A DNA stretch of 64,000 nt from Magnaporthiopsis rhizophila (Eukaryota; Ascomycota; Sordariomycetes; Magnaporthales; Magnaporthaceae): contig PYSS01000120.1 of the NCBI GenBank assembly GCA_003049465.1, positions 48,624 through 112,623 on the forward strand. Direction: 5' to 3'. Position 1 is the first letter of the stretch. Each line of letters starts with the position of its first letter. Of this stretch, positions 24,195-36,372 are shown in pieces. The notes beneath the pieces were generated by a model that made no database searches, was not told the origin of the DNA, and saw only the letters and a list, made by a program, of their open reading frames with translations. The position numbers were made by a program, and so were the translations under genes.

Positions 24195-25695
24195 TCATAT
24201 TTTCAGCAAGAACACGGAAAGAAGCACCACATATATGCCGGCACCCCAGCCGTTGCATCCCGACGGCCCGAACCGAAAGCTAGTGGCCACAGAAGCCTTG
24301 GGCGCGGCTCCCGTGCTGGTATGCCCGACGGGCCCCGCAGCCGGACCCTTGTTGTCCTGCGAGCTATCCTTGTCCTGAGAGCTATCCTGCGCCGACGAAG
24401 GGCTCTTGGGAGGCCTCTTTGCCAGGTCGTAGGCCTGGCCCGTAGTGGTATCCCGGTACCAGTTCCCCTTGGGATCGCCCATGCACTCGCCGATGGTGAC
24501 GAGCTTGTAGTTGAGCCTGCGGGCTTCATCGATCATGTATTGAATCAGGCCCCCGCGGACTGTGCGCTCGTGGATGTCGTGAGCGATACACAGGAAGGCG
24601 GACGAGGCGGGATTGCGGCTCGAGAGGGCGGACAGGTATGTGCTGCGTGAGTACGCGGGACTTCCTTCCCAATCTCTTGTGTCGACGTCGTAGTTTGTCT
24701 ACTCCACCACATGGCCCCAGCATCAGCATATGGGAAGATACCCGGTAAGTGTGAAATGGAATGGGAAAAACACGGCGGGTAGCAATAGGACGTACAACAT
24801 GGTATCCCAACGCTTTGAGGTCGCCCAAGACGTCCGCGTTGAGATTGGAATACGGTGGCCTGAAGTAGGTGGGGACGACGCCGAGTATGCTGGCGATTGC
24901 GATCTCGTTCTTGATGATCTGGTCGCGCCGCTGCTGCTTGGTGAGAGTGGTCATGTCCTGATGGCTCCATGTGTGGCTGGCCACCTGATGTCCTTCGTCC
25001 CACATACGCTTTACAATCGGCGCGTACCCCGAGGCCGGGTCGTTGATCTGCCCCTTGCCGCCGTTGGCACCAACGATGAAGAAAGTGGCCTTGACGCTGT
25101 TACGCTTGAGGATGTCAAGCGCCTCGGTCGTGTAAGTGTACGGCCCATCGTCAAAGGTCAGCGCCACAGTGCCGCTGGTCCGGCAGTGGCGCAGCTCGAC
25201 GCCGTAGGGAAGGTCCCCTATCGGCGGCCTGGGGATCGACGAGGTGTCCTTCCCCGAGGGACTCTTGTTGCCGTCGCACTTAGGGCCGAAGCTTAGCTGG
25301 CATCCGGGGGCGATGCACGAAGCCGAGTCCGAACCACATATTCCCTAGAAAAATAAAAGCCCCAGACATCCCAGAGCAACACCAGTTTTCTCAGCTTCCG
25401 AGCTCGTAGTCCTTCGTCGTCTAGAGTCACTCATAGTGATCAGACCAACCGTTTCTGAGCAGCAGAGTCCCGCGGCGCACACTGCCTGGCCTCCGGACGT
25501 TCCGCACAACCCGCCAGCCTGGACGTCTCGCTTTCTGGGGGACTCTGCGGCAGACGAGTCGAAGTGTGTCCTGTTGTCGGCTCTCCCGAGAATTCCCACA
25601 AATGGGGTACCCGCAGGAGCCTGTAAGCCTGCAGAAAGCGCGCTTGTGACACTTGGAGCAGCTAGCAAGGCTGTGAGACACGATACCAACAGCAT
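24195..25695 (-). CDS. GPI-anchored chitin deacetylase with CBM18 domain
   Basis: Predicted as complement(join(24195..24698,24796..25344,25450..25695)), 432 aa. The product has a signal peptide (MLLVSCLTALLAAPSVTSA). An eight-Cys hevein-like CBM18 chitin-binding domain (GLCGTSGGQAVC...CCSETGICG...PGCQLSFGPKC) follows, then a NodB carbohydrate esterase 4 domain. Catalytic motifs are TFDDGP (D147, D148), HTWSH (H206, H210), RPPY (244-247), DTRDW (271-275) and AHDIH (304-308). A Ser/Asp-rich linker ends in a hydrophobic tail (GIYVVLLSVFLLKI), typical of GPI attachment. The enzyme removes acetyl groups from chitin at the cell surface. The first intron interrupts CBM18. Its donor GTTGGT is non-consensus but is the only in-phase choice that restores CCSxxGxCG spacing. 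Confidence 0.9.
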
Positions 25696-28273
25696 GTTTA
25701 TAAAGGCGACGGGCGTTTATTCTGCTGTGGATAGCTGGCGGGGGTCAAATCAAAGAAGAAAGAGGTCCAATGGGAGGGAAACAGCCAACCGACCGACACT
25801 GCCCCTTCTATAGGAACCTAACCTAGGGTCAGAGAGGCAGTCTTGAGGGTAGTGACGTGCTTGTAAACAACATCTTATCTTTTGGTTGCCTCGGTGGCCA
25901 AGAGGGGCTTTGACAGAGTTTGGCCCGCCCGGGCGAATTCGGTGTGCAATGGCCAGGGTCATGATAACATTAAAGAGGATGTGGGGGGCGTTCTCGCCGG
26001 CCGGGAGATGTAGAACATAGCCAACCGGTCGCAGCTCGGACGCGTGAGCATGCATGTTTGGACAATGGGCTTGGGGGCCCGTAGATGTTTTTTCCTGGAT
26101 GATGATGCATCGAGGAGGATATCAGACCACCTAGCGCGCCTTCCTGATAGCGTAAGGTAGACCGTTCGCCCTTGGCATGAGACTAGCCTCGACCGGGCGT
26201 CCCACTACTCGGATCTTTGCGGTGGCTCTAACCGTCTTGATCTATATTTCAAGAGGGGCCGAAAACTAATGAGCGAGTCGGAGTGAAGTTATTCCCGGAA
26301 GGCTTGCGTCGTTCCACCCAACCGTTGCATTGTAATGGACCGAGCCGCGGGAATCAGTTTGTGGTGGCTCTCCCGACCCGATCGCCAAGGGGTATCCAGA
26401 CAATGGCGCCTCCCCTCCCGGCTTGGCTGTGGACCGCTTGCTAAAGCGAGCACGGATCGCCCATGGGTCTTCCATGGAAGCATTTGGTCGCTGAAGCGCA
26501 GCCCGAGTGGATGGATGATGGCTACACAGAAGCTTCCGAAACCTCAACAAAGTAAGGGAACAAAGACGTCAGCTAGAACAGCACCTGCACCAGTTCGGGT
26601 GACCGGTTGACGCATCGATTCTTTGAGCGTATCGAGGACAAGCAGGACGATTAAGCTGCAGTCAACTTTAGCCAGTCACCTCTGTGGCACGAAACGGCTG
26701 CCAGCATCCAATGAGGTGTCTTTGAGGATCAACTTGGCGGCTGTGGATGGCCGATGCTTATCCGCCCTCTGCCGTCTTGACATCATTGCTGGAGATGGGT
26801 GCAACGCTGTGGCAGCCACAATGCTGGTGGCACTGGGAGAGGCACTGTTGATCTGTAACAGCTGGGCGGCTCTTGCGACACTGCTCTGAGCCCCGGATCA
26901 ACATGAATGATGCAAGGGAACGAGGAGAGGACGGCAGATGGGCAGCAGCCACGGCAGCGAAGGGACGCTGGATGGAATACGAAAAATGCGACCTTGAAGC
27001 GGTAGATACGGAATGTCCGAGGTTGCTTGTCGGATTTCCCATCCGAGCAGATGTAGTTCGCGCAAAGTCAGGATGATCCCTGCAGCTCGGCTTGGAAATC
27101 GCAAGGGGTTTATTGTTGTGGATGCGTTCGCGAGGCCATTGACTCTTTTGTTCCGAGCACAATGGAAGTCGGTTTCCATGGAGCCGAGGACTGCCACGCG
27201 GACAAGCACCCGACACCAGAGCTGAGGGTGGGCCAGCAGCAGGGACTTAGCGACTCGCATCGCAGGATCCCAACGGGCAGGCTCAATGGTCGCTCCGATG
27301 GGGTTGGCTGCAGGGGCGTCTCCACCATCATGGCTGAGGTGACGGCACAGCCAGCCAGCTCCCAGCGGTCCCCATCCAACATGTGGGGTGGCACGCCAAG
27401 CAAATACCTAACCTGCATCCCATCTTTTGGCCGAGACCCTTGTGCGTGCTCCTCCTTTTCCCCAAATCACTGTCCTGCGCAACATACCAACGCCGCTTGA
27501 ATCGCTTTTTGTCTGCCCTCTTGTCTGTCCTACCTACACAATCCCTATTGTTGATCACTTGCTGTCTATTGTCTTTTATTCCTAACATCATAATTGCGCT
27601 TTTTGTCACGTCTCTTCGCTCCTCCTTGCTGCCTTTTTTTGCACCCCACATTTCCTACCCGAGCACCTCGATGACGACGGATCCCACACAGCAACCGTCT
27701 CAGCTACGGTTCTGACGCCTGAGCGGGCGCACACGCAAAGGATCCAACGGCGTCCCATCGCTCCGTGGCAACGCACGCGTGCCTACCAGCGCGGACAGGG
27801 CTCGTTTCCCTCAACCCCGCTGCCGGCCGATCTTTCTCAGTTGGAGTGCCCTCGTTGCTAGCGATAGCGGCCCTCTTAACCAAGCCGAGGAGAGCAACTC
27901 TGCGGAGAGCACGAACGAACCGGCCGAAACGGTTGATGGCCACCGATCACCTGCCGCCCGCCGTCACCTCCGCCTCCCTCATTCCCCGATTTCCCTTGCG
28001 CCCCAGGATCGGCAAATCATATCTGCGCCCAGATATCCAACCAGCGACGCATGACTCCACGGCCTGAGCTCCTACAGTGCCGAGACAATTCTTGTGGCCT
28101 TGCCGACCGGTACCTCGGAACACGCACTTTGCGACACACAACCGGCATCTGCGAGGTCTCAACTTGAGCTGCTGGGAGGAGGCACTGGGCTTTTAGGGCG
28201 GTGCCCGGAGCTTCCCCCTTATCCCGTGAGCTTAACTGGCTCTCGCCAACCGGGGAAGAAGGCTCGCGCCAGC
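25696..28273. other. long divergent intergenic region
   Basis: 2.6 kb between the chitin deacetylase and NIPA-like start codons. The part from about 27400 is pyrimidine-rich, as in a long fungal leader. No convincing coding region, RNA gene or element was found. Confidence 0.5.
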
Positions 28274-30661
28274 ATGGACCACCAGGTTACGGTGGAAGGG
28301 CTCGCTGCGGCCCACGAGCTGTACGCTCGAGCCGGCGGCATCGGGCCAAGCGGTGCCGAGCGCCCACCCATATTCAAGGTCATCGGTATCGTTCTCGCTG
28401 CGTCCTCGGGGCTCTTTATTGGCAGTTCGTTCGTACTGAAGAAGTACGGCCTGCTAAAGGCGAACGAGAAGTACAGCGAGGTCGCCGGCGAAGGCTATGG
28501 CTACCTCAAGAACTTCTGGTGGTGGTCCGGAATGATCCTCATGATCTTCGGGGAGATCCTCAACTTTGTCGCCCTATCTTTCACCGACGCCATCCTCGTC
28601 ACGCCCCTCGGCGCCCTGTCGGTCGTCATCTGCGCCATTTTGTCCGCCATCTTCCTCAAGGAACGCCTTAGCATGGTCGGCAAGGTTGCCTGTTTTCTGT
28701 GCATCGTCGGCTCCATCGTCATCGTTCTGAACGCCCCCGCCCACTCGTCCGTCGCCAACATCGAGCAGATGCAGGCCTATGTCATCACGCCTGGCTTCCT
28801 CAGCTACACGGGCGTCATTCTCGTTGGCTGCATTATAACCGCTCTGTACGCCGGCCCGAGGTGGGGGAAAAAGAACATGCTGGTCTACATTTCCATCTGC
28901 AGCTGGATCGGGGGACTGAGCGTCGTCGCCACTCAGGGTCTTGGTGCTGCTATAATCACCCAGATTGGTGGCACGCCCCAGTTCAACCAGTGGTTCCTAT
29001 ACGTCCTCTTGGTCTTCGTCATCGCCACGCTGCTAACCGAGATCATCTACTTGAACGTCAGTAACCAAAAAAGGAACATGTCCCAGCGGGAAACGCCATC
29101 TGCGTTACATCTAGTCTCCTTTACGCTAACATACTACTTGTCGCGCCCTTGACAGAAAGCCTTGAACCTCTTCAACGCCGCCATGGTGACTCCAACCTAT
29201 TACGTCTACTTCACGAGCTCTACAATCATCGCATCTAGCGTCCTTTTTCAAGGATTCAAGGGGACCGCGACTTCCATCATTACGGTTGTCAACGGCTTCC
29301 TGACCATTTGCGCCGGTGTGGTACTGCTTCAGCTTTCGAGGTCGGCCAAGGATGTTCCGGACGCGGCCGTGTTCAAGGGGGACCTGGACCAAATCCATAC
29401 CATCGCGGAACAGGAGCAGAGCGAGACGGATCCCAAGGCCGACGCCATCCGTGGCACCGCCGCAATCATCAGGCGGCTGTCGAGCGCGCGGCTCAAGATG
29501 GAGGCAGACGAGCTGAAGAGAATGCACGAGGAGAAGCAGCAGGAAGCTCTGGCTCCGCTCAATGAGGATGGCGCTCAGTTCGAGTGGGACGGCATCAGGA
29601 GGCGGCGGACGACATATGGCAGCGCCCGGTCGCGTGCCATGACGCCGCCCTCGCTCAATCCGTTCGGGAGCCCCGCGCCAGCACAGCACCCACCCCTCGG
29701 CTGGTCGCACTTCCCGACGCAAGAAGAGCTCGACGCGCTCGACAGACCCTCTAGTCCAGGTGCGCTGTCGAGCATCGTCGGGACCATCCGCACCCGGGCC
29801 AGGAGCGCCTTTGTGCCACCACAGAGCGCCCCTGGTACTGCCCACGATGACGACGACCCAAACAAGAACGTGCAAGACCCGCTGCACCCAGTTCCTCTGA
29901 CTGATATAAATGTCCATGGCCGCGGAAACGGCCAGGATCTCGAGTCGGGTGTCTACAACAACGGGAAGAGCCCCTCCAAGGCTAGGTACCAAGACAGTAC
30001 GCTCAGCGTCCCTGGCACCACGCACGGCGCCCCGCCTGGAAGACCTCGAGGTGTTTCCGAAGTTAGCGATGTCAGCAGCCTCGGCCCTCCACCAACGCCG
30101 CCTGCCCACGGGACTCGCAGGCAATTCAGCTTCCAGAGATTTGGATTGGGTCTGGGGTTAAGACACGGAAACAACTCACCGCAGCAGCAGCATCAGCAAC
30201 AGCAGCCACAGCAATCACATGCTCATGGCAATGCTGCTGGCGTGGGAGGCGGGGATGGTGCAGCGGACTCCCCACATCCATCTTCAAGCCGCCGGCCGGG
30301 AAGCCTCGTCGCTAGAGCCAGGGGCTACTCGAATCCGCAAGCCCAAGAGGCGAGCGAGGAAGAGCGCCTAGGCCTGGTGACGGGAGATTCGCGTTCGCTG
30401 CCGTCGCTGCCGCGCTACGGCGATGTCGTGTACGAGGACGAGGAGCTGGAGAGCTTTCCTTCAGAGGAAAGCAAGGAGGCCAAGTACGGGCGCGGCATTA
30501 CCAGCTCGCCGTCAAAGCAGCTTGCCGACGAGGACGACGAGACAGTTGCCGAGTACGAAGCCCGGCGCAAGCGGTGGAACGAGACTCGCGGCGGGGGCGG
30601 GGAGAGCAGCTCCAGCGGCGGAGCAAGTCCGGCAAGGCCACCACGCGGGAACGCGAGGTAG
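28274..30661 (+). CDS. NIPA-like magnesium transporter (DUF803 family)
   Basis: Predicted as join(28274..29056,29156..30661), 762 aa, intron 99 nt (GTCAGT...GACAG) with an in-frame stop. The membrane part spans roughly residues 35-345 with about nine helices. Family hallmarks are GLFIGSSFVLKKYGLL, GEILNFVALSFTDAILVTPLGALSVV, LKERLSMVGKVACFLCIVGS, QWFLYVLLVFVIATLLTEI and LNLFNAAMVTPTYYVYF. A 400-residue hydrophilic tail follows, with a Gln/His-rich run (30181-30215) and many Ser/Pro. NIPA proteins move Mg2+ across plasma or endosomal membranes; substrate here is inferred from family. The ATG at 28274 is the first in frame before the family start, since the frame upstream opens only from a GTG. 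Confidence 0.93.
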
Positions 30662-31732
30662 TAGCCCGCAGTTCTAGGAAGCTTTTCTTTTCTTCTTTTT
30701 TTTTTTTTTTTTTCGCAGAACTCCTGCGATAACGACGACCACGACGACTGGCATTTTCTTTCAAACGGGATTTCCAGCGACAAACGACTCGACAGAGTCG
30801 AGTCTTGCGGCCTGACTGGGATGAGAACGCGGCTTATCTACCTAGGTATTCATTCATACACATCATCTTGTATATTAGACTATTGATTTGCACCCGGCGC
30901 ATCTGGGGAGTACACAAGCAGCAGCAGCGCTGCATGGAAAAATTATTAGAGGGGGTACACACGAGGATTTTGGGGGACACGAGTTTCGTTCTTTGTACGT
31001 CTCTTAACGCACACAAGCGTCCTAGAGGCGCCCTTTTGTACAATGAAGCCCCTGAGAATTAGAAGCTATATGACGATGTGATCGTTATTTCTTCATCAGC
31101 TGCCTTCTCTTCATTATTTCTGATTGCAGCCCGCCACCGGCATGCTGCCTACAAGGTAGATACAATTGCTTGACAAAGCCTATGATTTTTGTATAATTAG
31201 TCTTATCCCTGCTGGTTAGGTATGCAGGCATCAAATGTGCACAGTGCCGCCACGCATACATAGGTAGGCGGGGTATATCCAAACCAAGATAGCAGCTTTG
31301 GCACATGCCTGGGTGTAGGTAAGTAAAGGTAGCTATATGGTTCTAGCAATGTTGAATGTCGATACAGGGTAAAACGTGCGAATAAAAAGGGTGATTTTTG
31401 GATATAAGAAAGACCGTATCGTGCGTAAAACATCGTAAAAGTCGTGGGCGAACCGGTCGGGGACGGAAATAAGAATAATAATAAAAAAGAGAGAAGGATA
31501 CAGGATAAATAATATCGAACCCGCTGCCAACTCCGCAGGAAAAAAAAAAAAAGAAAAAAAAAAAGATGTGCCGAAACGCCATACTATGCCGGGGTCGTTG
31601 CTGGATGGGAAGTAAAAGATATACGCAACCCGGTAGGGTTTTTCTCCCGGGTCGAAAGAGTCGATGTAACCATATTAGAGTTGGGAGGGTTCTCGTGAAT
31701 AGCGCGGACAACGCGACAAGGCGGCGGTGCGA
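30662..31732. other. convergent intergenic region NIPA / U-box gene
   Basis: 1.07 kb between stop codons. It contains an 18-bp T run at 30696-30713 and an interrupted A run at 31540-31564. AT-rich, with no gene seen. Confidence 0.5.
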
Positions 31733-32797
31733 TCACCAGTCGACGGCCCAGCCGTTCTCCTCGAGGAACTCGTCGCACGCCTGCTTAAGGCTCAGGTTCG
31801 GGCGCAGGTCCGACGGCCGCAGCGGCTCGCGGGTCAGGGGGTCGGTGGGGTGTCTGCGGAGGTGCTCCATGATGGTTGAGCGTTCGTACGACTTGCCGGT
31901 TTTTGTCTGGGGTTTCGGTTGGGACATGTTTAGCTACTGCGACATCCCTTGGGTAGGTGCATCATTTGACGACTTTGACGACTTGACGACTTGTAGGAAG
32001 GACGGAAACTCACAATGACAGGGTCGACCATGAAGCCAAAGCCAATGTCGTCAATGGCCCAGTCCGGCACGGTCCTCCGCTTGGCCGCGGCGGAGCGCGA
32101 CCTCTCAAAGACGTCGGCCACCAGCCTGGCCTTGGCGGCGTAGTCGTCGGCCACCATGCGGCGCATCGGGTCGTCGCCGTCGCCGCCGCCCTCGGCCCGG
32201 AGCGCGTCGAGCTCGCCGTCGCGCTCGCGCTCGAGCAGGGCCAGGACCTCGGCCTCGAGGCGGCCGTGCTCGCGCTCGCGGCGGCGCTCGCGGTCCTCCC
32301 AGCGCTCCTTCTTGCAGCGCAGCACCAGCTCCGTGACTTTTCCGAGCGAGCGGTCGTTGGAGGCGGCGCAGAGCTCGTGGGCGCGCGTCGCGTGCGACAG
32401 GGCGCCGTCCAGGTCGAAGCGCTCCTCGACCTTGGCCTGCGCCATGTAGTAGTGCGCCTTGAAGCTGTCCGGGCTCAGCTTGAGGCAGTCGGTGCAGTCG
32501 CTGATGGCCAGGTCCCAAAAGTTCTGCTTTAGCCTGGCCATGGCGCGGTTGGTGAAGAGGGCGGCGTTTTTGGGGTCGAGGATGATTCTGTTTGGAGGGA
32601 AAGAAGCAAAAAGTTAGTCTAGTGTAGTCGCTGAGCGGGCAACTCGCAGGGGTCAATTCATCCCCTCATCCTAGTCCCGGGCATGGAGAGGATGCCATCA
32701 CAACGTACGCCTTGGAGTATAAGCTTTCGGCACCAGCAAAGTCGCCTTGCTGAAAGTGGCGGTTTCCCTCCTCTTTGAGTCTAGTTGCTTCAGCCAT
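31733..32797 (-). CDS. CHIP/STUB1-like TPR and U-box ubiquitin ligase
   Basis: Predicted as complement(join(31733..31906,32014..32587,32709..32797)), 278 aa, introns 107 and 121 nt. The order is N-terminal tetratricopeptide repeats (KEEGNRHFQQGDFAGAESLYSKA; LDPKNAALFTNRAMARLK; LKLSPDSFKAHYYMAQAK; residues 5-120), a charged helix likely to form a coiled coil (residues about 130-170), and a C-terminal U-box (IGFGFMVDPVI, KTGKSYERSTIMEHL, DPLTREPL, FLEENGW). This matches animal CHIP (303 aa), an E3 ligase that docks on Hsp70/Hsp90 tails through its TPRs and ubiquitinates misfolded clients in the cytosol. Both joins are in phase and reconstruct the motifs. A perfect heat-shock element lies about 465 bp upstream. 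Confidence 0.92.
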
Positions 32798-33407
32798 CGT
32801 GGCTTCTTTCCTCGTCGTCACTTTAAAAGATACAGTGGTAATCTCGCGGGGATATTCGGGGAAGCTGCGGCGGATGTTTGCTTCTGCAGGGTTCGTGGGT
32901 TGTTTCGCCGTTTGTTCTTTCTCGTTCGTCGTCGCCGGATTCGGAAGCCAGCCAGCAGGGGTAAATCCTTTATGTCGACAATCGAGGGGTTGTTCGCGGT
33001 TGGTCAGCCCAAGGCAAGGCTGCGAAAGGGCACCACCCACCTGCAGGCAAGGCAGACTTTGGGCCGCAAATGCAGGCTATCGGGCTCTCTTGTAGGTCGT
33101 GGGACAAGACGCGGCGGGCGCACGCCGAGGCAGACGGGGACAATACGCGCCCGAGCGTTCCGGGAGCAAAACGTGGGGTTTAAACGTTGCCATCACGCAA
33201 AGCTGCGTCGCTGTTCTCCTTGTCACCCCACTTTGGCACAATTAGTCAACCTTGTACGGGAAGCTTCCAGAACGCCGTCCAGCCAGGGACAGCTGGCCGC
33301 TATCATCAGTGAACTCGACCGATCACGCCAATTGACCAATTTTACTTCATATTTAACTTTTAATTGTCCCATATAACTCCATACAGCGAAATATCAGCAG
33401 AGCCGGA
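32798..33407. other. intergenic: U-box gene promoter and BADH 3' end
   Basis: 610 bp between the U-box ATG and the BADH stop, both on minus. It holds the heat-shock element listed separately. No gene seen. Confidence 0.5.
33260..33272. promoter_or_regulatory. heat-shock element
   Basis: GAAGCTTCCAGAA matches the three-unit element GAAnnTTCnnGAA exactly. It is 463-475 bp upstream of the CHIP-like gene and 136 bp past the BADH stop on the minus strand. About 0.5 exact matches would be expected by chance in a window of this size, so placement next to a chaperone-pathway gene is suggestive, not proof. Confidence 0.45.
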
Positions 33408-34916
33408 CTATATCTTGGCAAACACAGTCGGAACCTTGCCACCCATCTCGACGAGCGTGCTCTTGTTCTGCACCCAGGCCTCCAACCCCCTGTGGCCGTT
33501 CTCCACACCAATACCGCTCTGCTTCCAGCCGCCAACGGCCATCTCGGCAGGGGACTCGCCCCAGGTGTTGATCCAGGTGATGCCGGCCTCGAGCCGCGCG
33601 ACCACCTGGTGGCACTGGTTGATGTCACTCCCGAAGACGCCGGCGGCCAGGCCCAGCTCGGTGGCGTTGGCACGCTCGACGGCCTCGTCGACCGTGTCGT
33701 AGGCCAGGATTGACATGACGGGACCAAAGATCTCCTCCTTGACGATGCGCATGTTGTCGGTGCAGTCGGTGAAGACGGTCGGGCGGATCCAGAAGCCGGC
33801 GCTCAAGGGTTCAGGGACGCCCTCGGGCCTGCCGACGCCACCGCACAACAGGCGGGCCTTGTCCACCTCGATGCCGTGCTTGACGTAGGCCTCGACCTTG
33901 TCCAGGTGGACGCGGCTGCTCAGGGGCCCAAAGTTTGTGGCCGGGTCGAACAGGTCGCCGGCGCGGACGTAGGGGATGCACTCGAGTACGGCGGCCTCAA
34001 ACTTGGCCTTGAGGGCGCGCGGCACAAAGACGCGCGTGCCGTTGGTGCAGACCTGGCCCGAGCTGTAGAAGTTGGCCATCATGGCGCCGTCGGCCGCCTG
34101 CGCCACGTCCGCCCCTGGCAGCACAATCAGCGGGCTCTTGCCGCCGAGCTCCATGGTGACGGACCGGAGCCCGCCCGCGGCCGTGGCCGCGACCTTGCGA
34201 CCCGTGCTGACCTGGCCCGTGAAGCTGACCTTGACGACGCCCGGATGTGACGACAGGGAGGCGCCGACGTCGCCGGCACCGTAGACGACGTTGAAGGCGC
34301 CGGCGGGCAGGCCGGCCTCGGCGTAAATATCGGCGAGGTACTGCGCGTGCAGCGGCGTGAACTCGGACGGTTTGTAGACGAGCGTGTTGCCGGCGGCTAG
34401 GCAGGGGGCTGACTTCCAGAGGGCGATCTGCAAAGGGTAGTTCCAGGCGCCAATGGCGGCGCACACGCCCAGCGGCTCCTTGCTGGTGTAGACCCAGGCG
34501 TCTGGGCGGAGGCGGAGCGACTCGCCGTTGAGACCGCCCGACGCGACGAGGTTGGCGTAGTAGGCCAGCACGTCGGCCCCGGTGACGACGTCGACGGCCG
34601 AGGTCTCGGAGTAGGGCTTGCCGGTGTCGAGCGTCTCGACGCGGGCGAGCTCGTCGTTGCGGGCGCGCAGGATGGCTACGGCGCGCTGGAGGACCTGGGC
34701 ACGCTCGGCCGGCGGCGTGCGGGACCAGGCTGGGAAGGCATCTCGTGCGGCGGCAACGGCGGCGTCGACGGCGGCGGGCGACGAGGTGTGGATGGTGCAC
34801 AGGGGCTGGGCCGTGGAGGGGTCAATGGTGGTGAAGGTGCCGGGGCTGTCCGACGACGGCTGGACCTTGCCGCCGTAGAAGGCGTGGCGGTCCTTTTCGG
34901 GACCGCTCGGCGCCAT
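33408..34916 (-). CDS. BADH: betaine aldehyde dehydrogenase
   Basis: Single-exon ORF of 502 aa with the full aldehyde dehydrogenase fold. Marks are AIGAWNYPLQIALWK (substrate and cofactor channel), KPSEFTP, SFTGQVSTGRKV, the general-base motif MELGGKSP (E256), the catalytic cysteine in SSGQVCTNGTRVFV (C290), KEEIFGPVMSI and SGIGVENGHRGL. The closest family is ALDH9/betaine aldehyde dehydrogenase, which oxidises betaine aldehyde to glycine betaine with NAD+. It is divergent from a choline oxidase gene, which makes exactly this substrate, so the pair forms a two-step pathway. No presequence or peroxisomal PTS1 is obvious (C-terminus FAKI). Substrate is inferred from family and context. Confidence 0.93.
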   Translation of the reverse strand: MAPSGPEKDRHAFYGGKVQPSSDSPGTFTTIDPSTAQPLCTIHTSSPAAVDAAVAAARDAFPAWSRTPPAERAQVLQRAVAILRARNDELARVETLDTGKPYSETSAVDVVTGADVLAYYANLVASGGLNGESLRLRPDAWVYTSKEPLGVCAAIGAWNYPLQIALWKSAPCLAAGNTLVYKPSEFTPLHAQYLADIYAEAGLPAGAFNVVYGAGDVGASLSSHPGVVKVSFTGQVSTGRKVAATAAGGLRSVTMELGGKSPLIVLPGADVAQAADGAMMANFYSSGQVCTNGTRVFVPRALKAKFEAAVLECIPYVRAGDLFDPATNFGPLSSRVHLDKVEAYVKHGIEVDKARLLCGGVGRPEGVPEPLSAGFWIRPTVFTDCTDNMRIVKEEIFGPVMSILAYDTVDEAVERANATELGLAAGVFGSDINQCHQVVARLEAGITWINTWGESPAEMAVGGWKQSGIGVENGHRGLEAWVQNKSTLVEMGGKVPTVFAKI

Positions 34917-36372
34917 GATCAGCGAGGGAGGGGTAAGTCAGATCGGGTCGGTCTTTGGGGAGCGCGTCGCAGCCAGAGAACTAGGGGCGTGGGTTTATGC
35001 GAGCCGTGCTTGCTGACTGCTGCTGGGGCTGGTTGCAGGTCTTTCGCTGTCGTTGACAGGAAGCACGGCTACCGCACACGCGGGTTCTTTTTCTTGTTCC
35101 TGTTCCCTCCTGTGCCGGCTAAAGAACCCGATCACAAGGCCGGCGACCCCTGCGCGTGCGTTTGCCACGTCAGGATCGTTTACGTAAAGTCGCATCGGTG
35201 GCAATCTGCATCATCATGGGGCCTGACCGGGGCGGCTGGCCCACAGGCCCCAACGCTCGGGCACGTCCCTACATTCCCGAGACGGGGCGGTGACGCCATT
35301 GGGGAGGACTCAAGATGAAGGAAAACGATCGATAGCGTGGGCGGAGAGCGTTAGGGTCTGATAGGACATACTGTGTACGGTGGTACAGTATAGTATAATA
35401 CGGCGTCCCGCCGATATGTCGATGTGTCTTGCCAAGCGTGGGCAGGTTCCACCGTCAGTTAGGAGCTTGTCCAGCTTGGCAGATGCGAGACGGTGAGAAA
35501 TCTCGAAAGAGGATGGATAGATGTGGTGGCTCGGGAAAGGCCGAAGGGACCGGAGAGATACCTATGCGGAGATCAGCGTTAAAAAAGAGCGACTCGGTCC
35601 CGTTTCGTTTCTCACAGTCTGGCCCGGCGATCTCAGCCGAGGCAGAGGTTCCGAGCGGGTTTGTCCAAAGAAACATGAATCTGCTAGTTCGCTCAGGCAC
35701 GGCTCAAGCGGCCACCAACCAAAAGAGCCCTTGAATCAAATCAGACGCCAGAACCCCACCAGCGAAGAAGGCCCCCCGACTCTCCAGCACCGGATGCCCT
35801 CAGGTCAGCCCTGTCCGCAGTCTACAGAACAGACCACACACAACCAAGGAATCCGGCGTTCGAGTGGAGCAGAAATATGGGCAGGGATGCGACTCGGTTC
35901 AGTGCATGCGCTTGCCCTATCGAGGAATTGGACCCGCCGCCGCCGTCTCACCGATCCCTGACCATCCCGGATCTAGGGCCTGCCAACGTCGTGGAGTTGC
36001 AGCTGTGCAGATAGGACCCTTGGACTGAGCTTACGCCGACCAATAATGCATGTCTCTCCGGTCGGTCGGGCTTGCTCCGACTGCTCTGCTGCTGATGGAT
36101 GCCGGGAACGCTCCTCGGTCTTGGCACCATGGGGCTGCCTTTTTCGTCCTTCTGCCACCTTCTTTTCGGTCTTCTGATTCTTTATTTTATTCTTCCTTTT
36201 TCTTTTTCATCTTCATGTCCTCCTGACGACTGTCTTAAAGACGCCCGATTGTTGCTCTTCTTGGCTCATATCGAGTACTCTTGCTTTCAGCCCCTCCCTC
36301 TCCCGATGCTGACCACCTAGGGGAAACTGAACTGTTTTATCTACATCATCAGCAGCAACATCATCAGGCATC
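34917..36372. promoter_or_regulatory. shared divergent promoter BADH / choline oxidase
   Basis: 1456 bp between the two ATGs. It includes an AT-rich segment with repeated GTA/TATA units at 35375-35400, one CCAAT at 36040-36044 and a pyrimidine-rich leader at 36150-36310 before the choline oxidase ATG. No coding signal was seen. Coordinated control of the two genes is likely but not shown by any specific site. Confidence 0.5.

Noticed and set aside
28094..28273. 60-residue N-terminal extension of the NIPA-like protein
   Set aside because: The frame opens from a GTG with no ATG, and the residues are unlike the family; the ATG at 28274 fits.
33997..34800. 267-aa Arg-rich ORF in another frame of BADH
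   Set aside because: Arg-rich out-of-frame product of GC-rich codons with no domain.
34917..36372. About five HGATAR-type GATA sites in the BADH/choline oxidase promoter
   Set aside because: Roughly four are expected by chance in this length, so they do not support nitrogen control.
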